Part shown: positions 29,040 through 37,269 of the stretch, in pieces
Position numbering within the stretch: position 1 is the first letter of the stretch
Layout of the letters: each line of letters starts with the position of its first letter
Assembly: GCA_016706545.1 (NCBI GenBank)
Contig: JADJJK010000051.1
Coordinates: 1-56,197 of the forward strand
DNA: 56,197 bases
DNA from: Myxococcales bacterium
Lineage (GTDB): Bacteria; Myxococcota_A; Polyangia; Haliangiales; Haliangiaceae
Direction: 5' to 3'
Notes under the pieces: generated by a model
What the model was told of the DNA's origin: nothing
The model's database searches: none
Seen by the model: only the letters and a program-made list of their open reading frames with translations
Program-made: the position numbers and the translations under genes

Positions 29040-29255
29040 GACCACGATCCCTCCATTGTGCGGGCCGCTGGGCGATAGCGGCATGCAAGCGCCGGCCGTG
29101 CCCGCGCATGCAACGTATCCCAGCGACAGCGCGCTTGGATCCACCTGCGAGACAACCTCTGTTGACAGCGACGCTGGCCCTGAGAGCTGCGCCACTCGTA
29201 GTCCAGGAGCCTCAGCGCGTGCGGTGAACTACCGCACACAACCTGGCACGCGCTG

Positions 29256-30017
29256 TCACGCCCCGGCGAGCAAGGCGGCGTCGGGCTCATCGGGGCAGCG
29301 CACCTGCGCCGGGCGCCCGCCGCGCGCGACCTCGTGCGCCACCGCGATGCGGTGCCCCCGGCGATCGAACCAGGAGAAGGCCCAGCGCGCGGGATCATCC
29401 GGCAGCGCCGCGGTGAACTGGATCTCGGCGCCGCCTGCCGAGAACACGAAGGAGAACTCCTGCAGCGGCAACGACAGCCCCATGCCGCGCGCCTTGATAT
29501 AGGCCTCCTTGAGCGTCCACAGCGAGATCGCCCGCTCGGCCTGCTGCGCCGAGGGCAGCGCGCGCAGCGCGGCCAGCTCGCGTGGCGAGAACACCGTGCT
29601 CGCGATCTCCAGCACCTCGCCGCCGCGGGCCAGCGGCTCCACGTCAACCCCCACCTCCAGCTCGCCCTCGCGTAGCGCGCACACCACCAGCGACGGGTGA
29701 TTGGCCAGGTTGAAGCGCAGGCCGCATGGCGGATCGAGCTGTGGCCGCCCGTATTCGTTCTTCACGAAGCGCCAGCTCCCGGGCGGCGCCATGCGCGCGC
29801 GCGACAGCACCCGGCGCACCAGCCCGCGGGTGGCCAGGTACTCGCGCTGGTTGCGCTCGAACACGAAGGCGCGGTGGCGGATCCGCTCTTCGTCGGTGAG
29901 CCAGGGCAACACGCGCGCCAGCTCGGCGTCGGACAGCTCTGCTGGCGCGAGCCACGACAGCGAGACCGCGACGTCCTCGACGGTCGCCGCGCCTGGCTCG
30001 GCGAGCGGTGCCATCAT
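29256..30017 (-). CDS. 4'-phosphopantetheinyl transferase (Sfp-type)
   Basis: A 253-residue Sfp superfamily enzyme that adds phosphopantetheine from CoA to carrier proteins of polyketide, peptide or fatty-acid synthases. The Mg-binding signature GVDVEP (Gly123-Pro128) and WTLKEAYIKA (Trp167, Lys170, Glu171) are intact, and FNLANHPSL contains the conserved substrate loop. Its start overlaps the upstream thioesterase stop (ATGA), so the two are co-translated. The pair is the usual helper set for a nonribosomal peptide/polyketide cluster, but no megasynthase is in this window. It probably serves carriers encoded elsewhere. Confidence 0.9.
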   Translation of the reverse strand: MMAPLAEPGAATVEDVAVSLSWLAPAELSDAELARVLPWLTDEERIRHRAFVFERNQREYLATRGLVRRVLSRARMAPPGSWRFVKNEYGRPQLDPPCGLRFNLANHPSLVVCALREGELEVGVDVEPLARGGEVLEIASTVFSPRELAALRALPSAQQAERAISLWTLKEAYIKARGMGLSLPLQEFSFVFSAGGAEIQFTAALPDDPARWAFSWFDRRGHRIAVAHEVARGGRPAQVRCPDEPDAALLAGA

Positions 30018-30775
30018 CCCGCGAGCAGCGCGCTCAGATCGCGCTTGACCTCGGCGAGCACCGCGTCGCGCTGGCTCTCCAGGAAGAAGTGCCCGCCGGA
30101 GATCTCCTTGAGGCGGAAGGCGGCGCTGGTGCGGAGCTGCCAGCGCTCGGCGTCGGGGTAGCTGACGCCCGGATCCTCGGTGCCGCGCAGCACGGTGAGC
30201 GGCACCGAGAGCTGCGCTTGCGGCGCCGCGCGGTAGCGCTCCACCAGGATGAAGTCCGCGCGCACCACCGGCAGCACGCGCTCCATCATCTCGTCGTTGT
30301 CCAGGATCTCCAGCGGGGTGCCGCCCAGCGTGCGCAGGCGCAGGCGGAACTCCTCGTCGGTCAAGAGCGCGATCGGCTTGGCGCCGTGCTCCGCGCCCAG
30401 CCGCGCCGGGATCTCCGGCGCCGACGATCCAGACGCCACCAGGTGGCGCACCTTGTCACCCAGCCGGCACGCCAGCTCGAACGAGATGCGCGCGCCCATG
30501 CTGTGGCCAAAGAACACGATGGGCACCTGCCCGGCCAGCTCGGCCACCGGCCCAACCAGGAAGTCGCAAAGACGCTTCATGTCGCGCACCGGCGGCTCTG
30601 CCATGCGAACCCCGCGCCCGGCCATCTCCACCGGACACACCTCCACCTCCGGGCCAAACGCCTCCACCCACGGGCGGTACATGGCGGCGGAGCCACCGGC
30701 GTAAGGCAAACAGAACAGGCGCAGGCGCGGGCGCTCCAGCGCGCGGCGGAAAGGAAACAGCTTCGAGGGGTTCAT
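30014..30775 (-). CDS. Type II thioesterase (GrsT family)
   Basis: A 253-residue alpha/beta hydrolase. GHSMGA at residues 90-95 has the nucleophile Ser92, with Asp in LRGTEDPG and His in ISGGHFFL completing the triad. FCLPYAGGSA near residue 21 is the GrsT-family oxyanion region. These enzymes remove misprimed acyl groups from carrier proteins of polyketide and nonribosomal peptide synthases. The gene is first in a two-gene operon with the Sfp-type transferase, overlapping by four bases. The start is ATG 30775. The cognate synthase is not in the window. Confidence 0.9.
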   Translation of the reverse strand: MNPSKLFPFRRALERPRLRLFCLPYAGGSAAMYRPWVEAFGPEVEVCPVEMAGRGVRMAEPPVRDMKRLCDFLVGPVAELAGQVPIVFFGHSMGARISFELACRLGDKVRHLVASGSSAPEIPARLGAEHGAKPIALLTDEEFRLRLRTLGGTPLEILDNDEMMERVLPVVRADFILVERYRAAPQAQLSVPLTVLRGTEDPGVSYPDAERWQLRTSAAFRLKEISGGHFFLESQRDAVLAEVKRDLSALLAG

Positions 30776-30965
30776 GGTTCGACGTGCGTCCAGTGAGGAG
30801 TGAGAACAAGAACGTAGGCCGCGAGCGCGCCCAGGGACCAGGGACCGCTCCCCGCAGAAGGAGAGGAGCAGGAAAGGAGAGGACAGGAGAAGGAGAACGG
30901 GGAGTCGTCGCGACGTCCCAGAGTATCACGTAGGATGGAGCGCTCGCCTGCTCACGAACACCCCA

Positions 30966-31583
30966 TCAGCGCGCCGCGCGCCGCGCCAGCGCATCGGCGA
31001 GATCTCGCTCGATCTGGGCCAGCCGATCGCGGTGCATCTTCGCAGACAGCTCGAACATGCCGCGATCACGCTCCGGCAGCTCCGCGCCCTTCTCCGCGAT
31101 GACAAGGAGCGCCAGCTCCAGGTAGTCCTGCGAGACCTTGCGCTTGTCGGCGTAGTACTCGCGGACCTCCGCCTCCGTGGCCTCGCCGGACAGGACGCGC
31201 CCATAGGCGTCGTTGCTGCGCTTGGCGCGCTCGGCGCGCGCCTTGGCCACCTCCGGATCGGAGGTCGGCGCGCCCAGCTCCCAGTACAGGTTGCCCGGCA
31301 ACTTGCCGCGCAGCCACTCCAGATCCACCGGGTACCGCGGCGCTTGCGCGGCGGCCGCGGCGATGAGCTCCGCCTCGCTGGTGAGCGCCGCGCGCTCGGG
31401 CGCCGGCGGCGCTGAGGCGGAGCCAGCGACGACGGGCGCGACGACCGGCGCGGCACCAGGCGCAGGCGCCAAGGCCCGCCCCGGCGCTCTTCCCGGCTCC
31501 GCCTGGCCACCGAGGAGCAGTCGCAGCACCAGCAGCGCCACCAGCGCAGCGAGGCCAAGCACGAACACGACGCGGCGATTCAC
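30966..31583 (-). CDS. Hypothetical protein with N-terminal membrane anchor
   Basis: Start taken as GTG 31583 (VNRRVVFVLG), because upstream sequence in the frame looks non-coding. An N-terminal membrane helix (VLGLAALVALLVLRLLL) is followed by an Ala/Pro-rich stretch and a charged helical domain (about residues 90-200) with LEWLRGKLPGNLYWELGAPT and EVREYYADKRKVSQDYL. The protein is about 205 residues. It has no recognised domain; it resembles small single-pass proteins common in myxobacterial genomes. It is likely periplasm-facing, with the helix as uncleaved anchor. Its promoter and that of the Notum-type gene share the 31584-31885 region. Confidence 0.6.
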   Translation of the reverse strand: MNRRVVFVLGLAALVALLVLRLLLGGQAEPGRAPGRALAPAPGAAPVVAPVVAGSASAPPAPERAALTSEAELIAAAAAQAPRYPVDLEWLRGKLPGNLYWELGAPTSDPEVAKARAERAKRSNDAYGRVLSGEATEAEVREYYADKRKVSQDYLELALLVIAEKGAELPERDRGMFELSAKMHRDRLAQIERDLADALARRAAR

Positions 31584-31705
31584 TCGCCCAGGGTAGCGCA
31601 GGTGCGGCGCCGCGCGCACCGCTGACGTCGCCGTCTTGTGCGCGCCGACGCCCAGCACCACGAACTCGCGTCAGCGTTGTATTGGCAGCTTGCCAGGACC
31701 TGACA

Positions 31706-31727
31706 AGTGGCTAGTCGAGTAGCCACT
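31706..31727. promoter_or_regulatory. 8-bp inverted repeat with 6-nt loop, possible operator
   Basis: AGTGGCTA at 31706-31713 and TAGCCACT at 31720-31727 are perfect inverted repeats around GTCGAG. It lies 101 bp upstream of the -35 proposed for the pectinacetylesterase gene. No T-run follows, so a transcription terminator is less likely than a protein-binding palindrome. Confidence 0.4.
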
Positions 31728-31827
31728 GCGGCAGCAATCTGTACTTGCAGCGACAATGACTCAACGTGGCGCGATGCGCCGCACAATGACGCGCTCGTTC
31801 GTCGTCGGCTCCGGCGAGAAAGCTTCG

Positions 31828-31857
31828 TTGATTCTGTTTCGACGCGCCCTCTATACT
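31828..31857 (+). promoter_or_regulatory. Sigma-70-like promoter for pectinacetylesterase-type gene
   Basis: A -35 TTGATT (31828-31833), an 18-bp spacer and -10 TATACT (31852-31857) are near the consensus. Transcription would begin at about 31864, leaving only some 22 bases of leader before ATG 31886. This is one of the few readable promoters in this GC-rich window. Confidence 0.6.
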
Positions 31858-31859
31858 GC

Positions 31860-31877
31860 GCCTCCAACTTCGGAGGC
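31860..31877 (+). promoter_or_regulatory. Shine-Dalgarno within a 6-bp hairpin
   Basis: GCCTCC (31860-31865), loop AACTTC and GGAGGC (31872-31877) form a perfect stem in which the GGAGG ribosome binding site, nine bases before ATG 31886, is paired. If transcription begins at or before 31860 this could hide the site; if it begins at about 31864 only part of the stem exists. Confidence 0.45.
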
Positions 31878-31885
31878 TGTTCAAC

Positions 31886-33205
31886 ATGAAGAGAATACTG
31901 ACGTGTGGAGTTCTGGCCGGCATGGCCGCACTCATGGCTCCGCGCCCTGCTCAGGCGGAGTCGATCCTCGAGGTCATCCTCAACGTCATCGTCGATGGCG
32001 GCAACAGCTACAACTGGCAGCGCGTGGAGCTGCCCGGCACCAAGTGCGGCAACGGCTCGCAGTACAAGTTCTTCATGCGGCGGACCGCCTCGCCCAACCT
32101 GCTGTTCTTCTTCGAGGGCGGCGGCGCGTGCTGGGACTACGACACCTGCAGCGGCCGCGCGGGGGTGCTCGGCGCCGCCAACCCCAACGGCATCAGCAAC
32201 GACTACATGACGCAGTTCACGGCCAAGTACGTCTCGCCGATCGTCAACGGCGCAGATCCTGGCCTGCCGCTGCGCTCGCGCAAGGACCTGGTCACCAAGG
32301 ACTGGAACATCGTGTACATGCCGTACTGCACCGGCGATGTGCATGTGGGCAACCGGACCGCGACCTACGTCGACACCACCGGCGGCCAGCCGCCGCTGAC
32401 CTGGCAGCACAACGGCTACAGCAACACGCTGGCCGCGGTGAACTACGCCAAGAGCCAGCTCCCCAGCGTCAACAAGCTGCTGGTGACCGGCTTCTCCGCT
32501 GGCGGCACCGCCACCGCGGCGGGGTACTACTTCGTCCGGCGCGGCATCAACCCGGTGCGCGGCTACTACCTCAACGACTCCGGGCCGATCTTCCCGGCCC
32601 CCAACACCACCTACCACTCGCGCTCGCTGCACACCCAGATCCGCGCGTCCTGGGCGCTCGACAGCGTGTTCGGCACGCTGCCGGCCACCTTCGACCGCAA
32701 CGACTTTGGCAGCATCAACCGGATGGTCGCGCTGGAGTTCCCCGGCGACCAGATCGCCTATACCGGCTACACCCGGGACTACAACTATTCGCGCTTCTCT
32801 TATGAGCGCTTCCTGACCCCCAACGACAAGGAGTCAGTGCTGGGCTACTGGGACGAGGACGAAGACAATATGGTGGCGCAGTTCAACGGCCACTCCAACA
32901 CCAGCTACTTCATCCCGTACGAGCGCCAGATCAACGACAGCCACTGCTCCACCATCATCACGTTCATCGGCGCCCACGCCTGCCAGCGCATGGAGAAGAA
33001 GCGGTACTGGTGGGAGTACCTCGAGTGGCCGCTTGGCCAGACGTACAAGTGCTACAGCGAGTTCCTGCCGATGGAGACGTTCCTCTCGCGCTTCATCAAC
33101 AACAACACGCGCACCCGCATCCATGAGCCGGTCAACCGGTACAACGCCGAGGACCCGGGCATGCAGATCGTCGGGCCGCTGATCAACGCCGCGCTGGACG
33201 GCTGA
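31886..33205 (+). CDS. Secreted pectinacetylesterase/Notum-family hydrolase
   Basis: A 439-residue alpha/beta hydrolase with an N-terminal signal (MKRILTCGVLAGMAAL, cleavage expected after APRPAQA). The family motifs are LLFFFEGGGACWDY (residues about 72-86), which forms the oxyanion site, and TGFSAGG with the nucleophile Ser204. Pectinacetylesterases deacetylate pectin and Notum relatives deacylate lipidated substrates; bacterial members may act on other esters, so the substrate is open. It carries several conserved cysteines (C-CSG, YCTG, SHCST, HACQ) that suggest disulfides outside the cell. The ribosome site GGAGG lies nine bases upstream in a hairpin. It ends just before a T-rich terminator-like site. 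Transcribed alone. Confidence 0.8.
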   Translation: MKRILTCGVLAGMAALMAPRPAQAESILEVILNVIVDGGNSYNWQRVELPGTKCGNGSQYKFFMRRTASPNLLFFFEGGGACWDYDTCSGRAGVLGAANPNGISNDYMTQFTAKYVSPIVNGADPGLPLRSRKDLVTKDWNIVYMPYCTGDVHVGNRTATYVDTTGGQPPLTWQHNGYSNTLAAVNYAKSQLPSVNKLLVTGFSAGGTATAAGYYFVRRGINPVRGYYLNDSGPIFPAPNTTYHSRSLHTQIRASWALDSVFGTLPATFDRNDFGSINRMVALEFPGDQIAYTGYTRDYNYSRFSYERFLTPNDKESVLGYWDEDEDNMVAQFNGHSNTSYFIPYERQINDSHCSTIITFIGAHACQRMEKKRYWWEYLEWPLGQTYKCYSEFLPMETFLSRFINNNTRTRIHEPVNRYNAEDPGMQIVGPLINAALDG

Positions 33206-33217
33206 GCCGCTTTTTTT
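33199..33217 (+). terminator. Weak intrinsic terminator overlapping stop codon
   Basis: CGGC-TGA-GCCG followed by C and seven T. The stem is only 4 bp and the loop is the stop codon of the hydrolase, but the T-run is clear in a GC-rich setting. Confidence 0.4.
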
Positions 33218-33414
33218 GCTCTCCCGCGAGCGCTCGGGCCAGACCTGGCCCCTGAGCGCCACTCGACCTCGAAGGACCTCCGGGCGCCCCGTGGCGCCCG
33301 GTAGCGTCCCGCGCCCAGCAGATCTGGCCGCAGCGCGGATTCTTTGCTGCGCTGAAGGTCAAAAAGTTGCGCGCAGTGGCGCAGGTACACTAGGGCTTAT
33401 TCAAGGTCACTTCT

Positions 33415-34536
33415 ATGAGCCCTTCCACAGCCGATTCTATGAACGCTCCTGTGGGTGCGCCCGCCGCGCCCGCAGGCGTGGTGGCAGAAGCCCTCGCCCT
33501 CGCCCTGGGGTCCACCGAGCAAGGTGCCCCGCGGCCGGCGAACGCGCCTGGCGCCGCCGAGCCGGGCCTGTCCGGCGATCTGGCCAGCGAGCTTGCCGCC
33601 AACGTCGCCGCCAACCCGGCCGTCGACGCGGCCGACCTCGCCAGCAAGCCCGCGGCGCTGCTCAAGGGCGGCCCGCGTGGCCTGGAGTTCCTGATCTGGG
33701 GCCGCGCGTCGGTGGACGCGATCGCCGCCGCGCTCTGCAAGCGCCTCGCCGAGGCGCCCACGTTCTTTCGCGGCAACACCGTGCGCGTCCGCGTCGAGGA
33801 CGGCCCGCTGCCCCCGGGCTGCCTGGTCCGGCTGGACGACATCGCCACCCGCTTCGACCTGCGGATCGCCGAGATCGGCGCCGCGCGCCCCGCCAAGGCC
33901 GACGACGCCGCGGCCCCGGTGCTGGCTCAAGGGTCGGCCGCGGTCACCTCCCTCGCCGCCACCGCAGACACCGCGCCGGTCTCTGCGGCGCAGGCCGCCG
34001 CGCTGGTCGCCCCGGCCCTGCAGGCCGCCGCGGAGCCAGACCTGCCAAGCCAGCCAGCCGCGGCACCGCCGCCGGCCGCAGCGCCCGCCGCAGCGCCTGC
34101 AGCCACCGCAGCGCCCACCACCGCGCCACTGGCCGCCGATCCGGCGCAGGCCGCCGCCGAAGCGCTGGACAAGCTCCCGGCCGGCGAGACCCGCATCGTC
34201 GTCGGCCCGGTGCGCTCCGGCGTCATCCTGGAGCACACCGGCAACCTCGTCATCGTCGGCGATGTGAACCCCGGCGCCGAGATCCGCGCCGAGCGCAACA
34301 TCATCGTGCTCGGCCGCCTGCGCGGCATCGCGCACGCTGGCATCGGCCGCAGCTACGGCTTCATCCTCGCGTTGAAGCTGGAGCCCCAGCAACTTCGCAT
34401 CGCGCGGCAAGTCGCCCGCGCTGGCGACGCCGACGGCCCGGTGGCCGCGGCGGAGATCGCATACGTCACCAGCAACAAGATCGTGGTCGAGCGGTATTCG
34501 GGAAAGCTGCCGCTTGGACTCGGCAACAGCATGTAG
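33415..34536 (+). CDS. minC: Septum site-determining protein MinC
   Basis: A 373-residue MinC, the inhibitor of FtsZ polymerisation that keeps division at mid-cell. The N-terminal domain (residues about 86-152, GLEFLIWGRASVDAI) and the C-terminal MinC_C beta-helix (about 256-373, RSGVILEHTGNLVIVGDV and GAEIRAERNIIVLG) are intact. MinC is usually about 230 residues; here a long Ala/Pro-rich linker of some 100 residues separates the domains, and a 75-residue Ala-rich N-terminal extension is present. It is followed directly by minD and minE in one operon; ATG 33415 has AAGG upstream and ATG 33439 is an alternative. Myxococcus xanthus lacks MinCDE, so this points to a different branch. Confidence 0.9.
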   Translation: MSPSTADSMNAPVGAPAAPAGVVAEALALALGSTEQGAPRPANAPGAAEPGLSGDLASELAANVAANPAVDAADLASKPAALLKGGPRGLEFLIWGRASVDAIAAALCKRLAEAPTFFRGNTVRVRVEDGPLPPGCLVRLDDIATRFDLRIAEIGAARPAKADDAAAPVLAQGSAAVTSLAATADTAPVSAAQAAALVAPALQAAAEPDLPSQPAAAPPPAAAPAAAPAATAAPTTAPLAADPAQAAAEALDKLPAGETRIVVGPVRSGVILEHTGNLVIVGDVNPGAEIRAERNIIVLGRLRGIAHAGIGRSYGFILALKLEPQQLRIARQVARAGDADGPVAAAEIAYVTSNKIVVERYSGKLPLGLGNSM

Positions 34537-34546
34537 GAGGAGCCCC

Positions 34547-35347
34547 ATGGGACGCGCTATCGTCATCACTTCTGGAAAGGGTGGAGTCGGCAAGACGACT
34601 ACCGCCGCCAACATCGGCAGCGCACTTGCTCAACTCGGCAAGTCCGTGGTCGTCGTGGACGCAGACATCGGTCTGCGCAACCTCGACGTGGTCATGGGAC
34701 TCGAGAACCGCATCGTCTACCACCTGGTGGACGTGGTGCGCGGCAAGTGTACCGTCGCCAAGGCGCTGATCAAAGATCGGCGCCTCGAGAACCTGTGGCT
34801 CCTGCCCGCGTCGCAGACCGACGACAAGGACTCCGTCACCCCCGATGACATGAAGAAGCTGGTGTGCGAGCTACGCGCCACCCATGACTTCGTGGTCATC
34901 GACTGCCCGGCCGGCATCGAGCAGGGCTTCAAGAACGCCATCGCCGGCGCCGACGAGGCGATCGTGGTCGCCACCCCGGAGGTGTCCTCCATCCGCGACG
35001 CCGACCGCGTGATCGGCCTTTTGGCCGCGGCCGGGATCCCGGCGCGCCTGATCGTCAACCGCATCTCGCCCCACCTGGTCAAGCGCGGCGACATGCTGTC
35101 CCAGGCCGACGTGATCGAGATCCTCGCGCTCGAGTTGCTGGGCACCATCCCGCTCGACGAGCACATCGTCGCGACCACCAACAAGGGCATCCCGGCCGTG
35201 CTTGAGAACAAGTCCATCGCCGCCAAGGAGTTCACGCGCGTCGCGCGTTCGCTCGCCGGGCTCGACGCTGGCGCGCCTGTGGCGGCGCCCGGCTTCTTCT
35301 CGCGGCTGGGCCGGGCCCTTGGCCTGTCGCCAGCCCCGACGGCATAA
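34547..35347 (+). CDS. minD: Septum site-determining ATPase MinD
   Basis: A 266-residue deviant Walker-A ATPase that binds the membrane when ATP-loaded and recruits MinC. SGKGGVGKTTTAANIG (about residues 7-22) is the deviant P-loop, DADIGLRNLDVVMGLENR the switch, and VVIDCPAGIEQGF the Walker B region. The C-terminal GFFSRLGRALGL is the amphipathic membrane-targeting helix. ATG 34547 lies five bases after AGGAGG and 11 bases after the minC stop; minE follows nine bases later. A ParA homologue would lack the MinD-specific C-terminal helix. Confidence 0.95.
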   Translation: MGRAIVITSGKGGVGKTTTAANIGSALAQLGKSVVVVDADIGLRNLDVVMGLENRIVYHLVDVVRGKCTVAKALIKDRRLENLWLLPASQTDDKDSVTPDDMKKLVCELRATHDFVVIDCPAGIEQGFKNAIAGADEAIVVATPEVSSIRDADRVIGLLAAAGIPARLIVNRISPHLVKRGDMLSQADVIEILALELLGTIPLDEHIVATTNKGIPAVLENKSIAAKEFTRVARSLAGLDAGAPVAAPGFFSRLGRALGLSPAPTA

Positions 35348-35356
35348 GGAGCGCCC

Positions 35357-35614
35357 ATGTGGAACGGAATCAAGAGCCTGATCACCGGTGGACGCAGCAG
35401 CCGTGAAGTGGCCAAGGGCCGCTTGCACCTGGTCCTGGCGCACGACCGCTCCGGCCTCGAGGGCGGCAAGCTGCAGGAGATGCGGCAGGAGATCGCCGCG
35501 GTGATCGCGCGCTACGTCGACATCGACGCCAACGCCGTCGAGATCTCGATCGAGAGCCACAGCCGCGAGACCCAGCTCATGGTGTCGAGCCCGCTGCCGG
35601 CCCGCCACGCCTGA
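35357..35614 (+). CDS. minE: Cell division topological specificity factor MinE
   Basis: An 85-residue MinE, which stimulates MinD ATPase activity and releases MinCD from the membrane to drive oscillation. The N-terminal anti-MinCD region includes AKGRLHLVLAHDRSG and the C-terminal topological domain includes LQEMRQEIAAVIARYVDID and VEISIES. The length matches the family (about 85-90). It begins nine bases after minD. It ends three bases before a 10-bp tandem array, so the minE 3' end and the array are in close contact. Confidence 0.9.
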   Translation: MWNGIKSLITGGRSSREVAKGRLHLVLAHDRSGLEGGKLQEMRQEIAAVIARYVDIDANAVEISIESHSRETQLMVSSPLPARHA

Positions 35615-35617
35615 ACG

Positions 35618-35718
35618 CGCCCGGATGCGCCCGGATGCGCCCGGATGCGCCCGGATGCGCCCGGATGCGCCCGGATGCGCCCGGATGCGCCCGGATGCGC
35701 CCGGATGCGCCCGGATGC
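35618..35718. repeat. Ten 10-bp tandem repeats (GCGCCCGGAT)
   Basis: Ten near-perfect units CCGGATGCGC run without a gap from just after the minE stop; the last unit changes to CCGGATGCCT. The array is open in several frames on both strands, which makes artificial reading frames. It is too regular for a CRISPR, has no spacers, and could arise by slippage; a role as transcript 3' element is conceivable. Confidence 0.9.
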
Positions 35719-35879
35719 CTGGGCCACCGCCCATCCCAGCTTTCTTGGGAACATTCTGCGGGGCGAGCGTCTACCCGGTAGATGTGCCTTGCTCGCTGGC
35801 TCCCGCAGCACCCGCTCGCGTGGCCAGGCACCTCTTTGCCTTCGTCCCTCGTTCGAGGTGCTGTTCAAGGAGTGTACTC

Positions 35880-36263
35880 ATGACCCGGACGTTGCTTGCT
35901 GGAGCCATCGCGGCGGTCACGCTGCTCACCGCCGTAGGACCCGTGTCCGCCGGCCTGAAGTCTTATATGCCGCTGTCGGTCAACTACGCATCTCGATATG
36001 CCAACGGCGGCCTGTCCGAGACGCACAACACCGCGGACAACGTCCAGTACGCGGAGTGTGGCTCCAACCCCACCACCGGGTACTGCACGGTCCGGGACAC
36101 CGCCGGCACGTACTCCTCTTGCTACACCACCGACGCAGCGATCATCAGCGTCATCCGCTCGATGTCCGATGAGTCGTTGTTCTCGATCCAGTGGAACGCC
36201 TCTGGGGTCTGCACGTACGTGCTGTCTTACGCCAGCTCGCGCGCCGAGGCGAAGGCACACTGA
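35880..36263 (+). CDS. Small secreted protein of unknown function
   Basis: A 127-residue protein starting ATG 35880, preceded by AAGGAG about seven bases away. The signal is MTRTLLAGAIAAVTLLTAVGPVSA, cleaved after VSA. The mature part (LKSYMPLSVNYASRYANGG, YAECGSNPTTGYCTV, YSSCYTTDAAII) has four cysteines arranged for two disulfides and several aromatic residues. I do not recognise the family. It is followed by another small membrane-anchored gene one base apart in a likely operon. It is probably periplasmic or extracellular. Confidence 0.7.
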   Translation: MTRTLLAGAIAAVTLLTAVGPVSAGLKSYMPLSVNYASRYANGGLSETHNTADNVQYAECGSNPTTGYCTVRDTAGTYSSCYTTDAAIISVIRSMSDESLFSIQWNASGVCTYVLSYASSRAEAKAH

Positions 36264-36264
36264 C

Positions 36265-36759
36265 ATGCTGGACCGCTGGAAGTGGATCCTGCTCGCTGGT
36301 GGCGCGGTGACGCTGGCCTTCTGGGCCGGCCAGCGAACTGGCGCGCCAGCGCCCGGCGCGGGCACCGAGCGCGCGCCGGCCCCTCCAGCGGCGAGCCCGC
36401 GGCCCATCATCATCGAGCGAGCGCCGGCCGACTCGGAGCCGGGCGCCCCGGGCGCCTTGGGCTCCCTGGGGGCGGAAGAGCTCCGCGCCATCGTCCAGGA
36501 AGAGCTCGCGCGCGCCGGCAAGCCCGCCGACGTCGCGCAGGAGGACCCGGATCGCGTCGCCGCGAGAGCCGAGGCGATGACCCAGGCCTCCGCCCTGGTC
36601 GAGCACGGCATCTCCGACGGAGTGTGGAGCGTGGAAGAACGCAACGCGCTGCGCGCCCAGCTCCCCGATCTGGGAGAGCGAGAGATCCACGCGGTGCTGT
36701 CGCCGCTGTTTCAGGCCATCAACGCCCAGCGCCTGCGGCTCGACGGCCCGCCGATCTGA
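36265..36759 (+). CDS. Membrane-anchored hypothetical protein with helical C-terminal domain
   Basis: A 164-residue protein with an N-terminal anchor (WILLAGGAVTLAFWAG), a Pro-rich linker and a charged C-terminal domain of several helices (GAEELRAIVQEELARAGK, VARAEAMTQASALVEHGIS, WSVEERNALRAQLPDLGE). It starts one base after the stop of the secreted gene at 35880, so they are probably co-transcribed. The last part resembles small periplasmic helical proteins of metal or stress response, but no metal motif is seen. Unknown function. Confidence 0.6.
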   Translation: MLDRWKWILLAGGAVTLAFWAGQRTGAPAPGAGTERAPAPPAASPRPIIIERAPADSEPGAPGALGSLGAEELRAIVQEELARAGKPADVAQEDPDRVAARAEAMTQASALVEHGISDGVWSVEERNALRAQLPDLGEREIHAVLSPLFQAINAQRLRLDGPPI

Positions 36760-36942
36760 CCCAGCGCGGCGCCGGCCACCGGAGCGCCGGTGACCGCGCG
36801 CAGCGCCTACGACCGCGCGCGCCTCACGCCGCAGCCCTCGAGTACCCACTCGAGCAGAGCCAACCAAGGCTCGTGCTGCAGCCGCTCGTCGACCGCTCGG
36901 CCGACCGCTCGGCAGCCGCTCGCCGACCGCTCGGCGTTGCGC

Positions 36943-37200
36943 TCAGTGCCGGTTGTCGAACTTGATGCCGGCCTCGACCTGTTGGATCGCCTTCTTGGTC
37001 AGCGCGATGGCCTTGACCCGGTGGCCGCCCTTGTCCGGGGTGGCGGCCTGCAGCGACGCCTGGGCGGCCTGCAGGTGGCCCAGCGCCTCCTGCATCCGGG
37101 GCTGCGGCTCCGCGGAGGCGCCTCCAACTGCGTCGCGCCCGATGACGACCGCGAGCATGGCGATGAGAGCAAACGAGGTGAGCTTCCAGGGATTGCGCAT
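36943..37200 (-). CDS. Small exported helical protein
   Basis: An 85-residue protein with signal MRNPWKLTSFALIAMLAVVIG and a likely cleavage in ASA-EP. The mature part is one amphipathic helical segment (RMQEALGHLQAAQASLQAA, AIALTKKAIQQVEAGI), consistent with a small soluble periplasmic protein of the type often seen near metal- or stress-related genes. I do not know its function. ATG 37200 is preceded by AAGGAGAC, a good ribosome site. The 160 bases upstream of its 3' end contain several CGACCGCTCGG repeats (36890-36937). Confidence 0.65.
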   Translation of the reverse strand: MRNPWKLTSFALIAMLAVVIGRDAVGGASAEPQPRMQEALGHLQAAQASLQAATPDKGGHRVKAIALTKKAIQQVEAGIKFDNRH

Positions 37201-37269
37201 ACGTCTCCTTGTGGTTGGCGAAAAGACTCGGCCGGTCTGTGGTCGGTTAAAACAAATCCAGCGAGGCGC

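Noticed and set aside
30845..30905. Purine-rich tract as an RNA gene or leader
   Set aside because: It is a simple GGAGAGGA-like low-complexity run with no pairing; no evidence for a transcript.
31580..32632. 350-codon minus-strand frame across the hydrolase
   Set aside because: Antisense to the gene with signal peptide, GFSAGG and promoter.
35618..35718. CRISPR array
   Set aside because: Units are 10 bp and directly adjacent, with no spacers and no cas genes.
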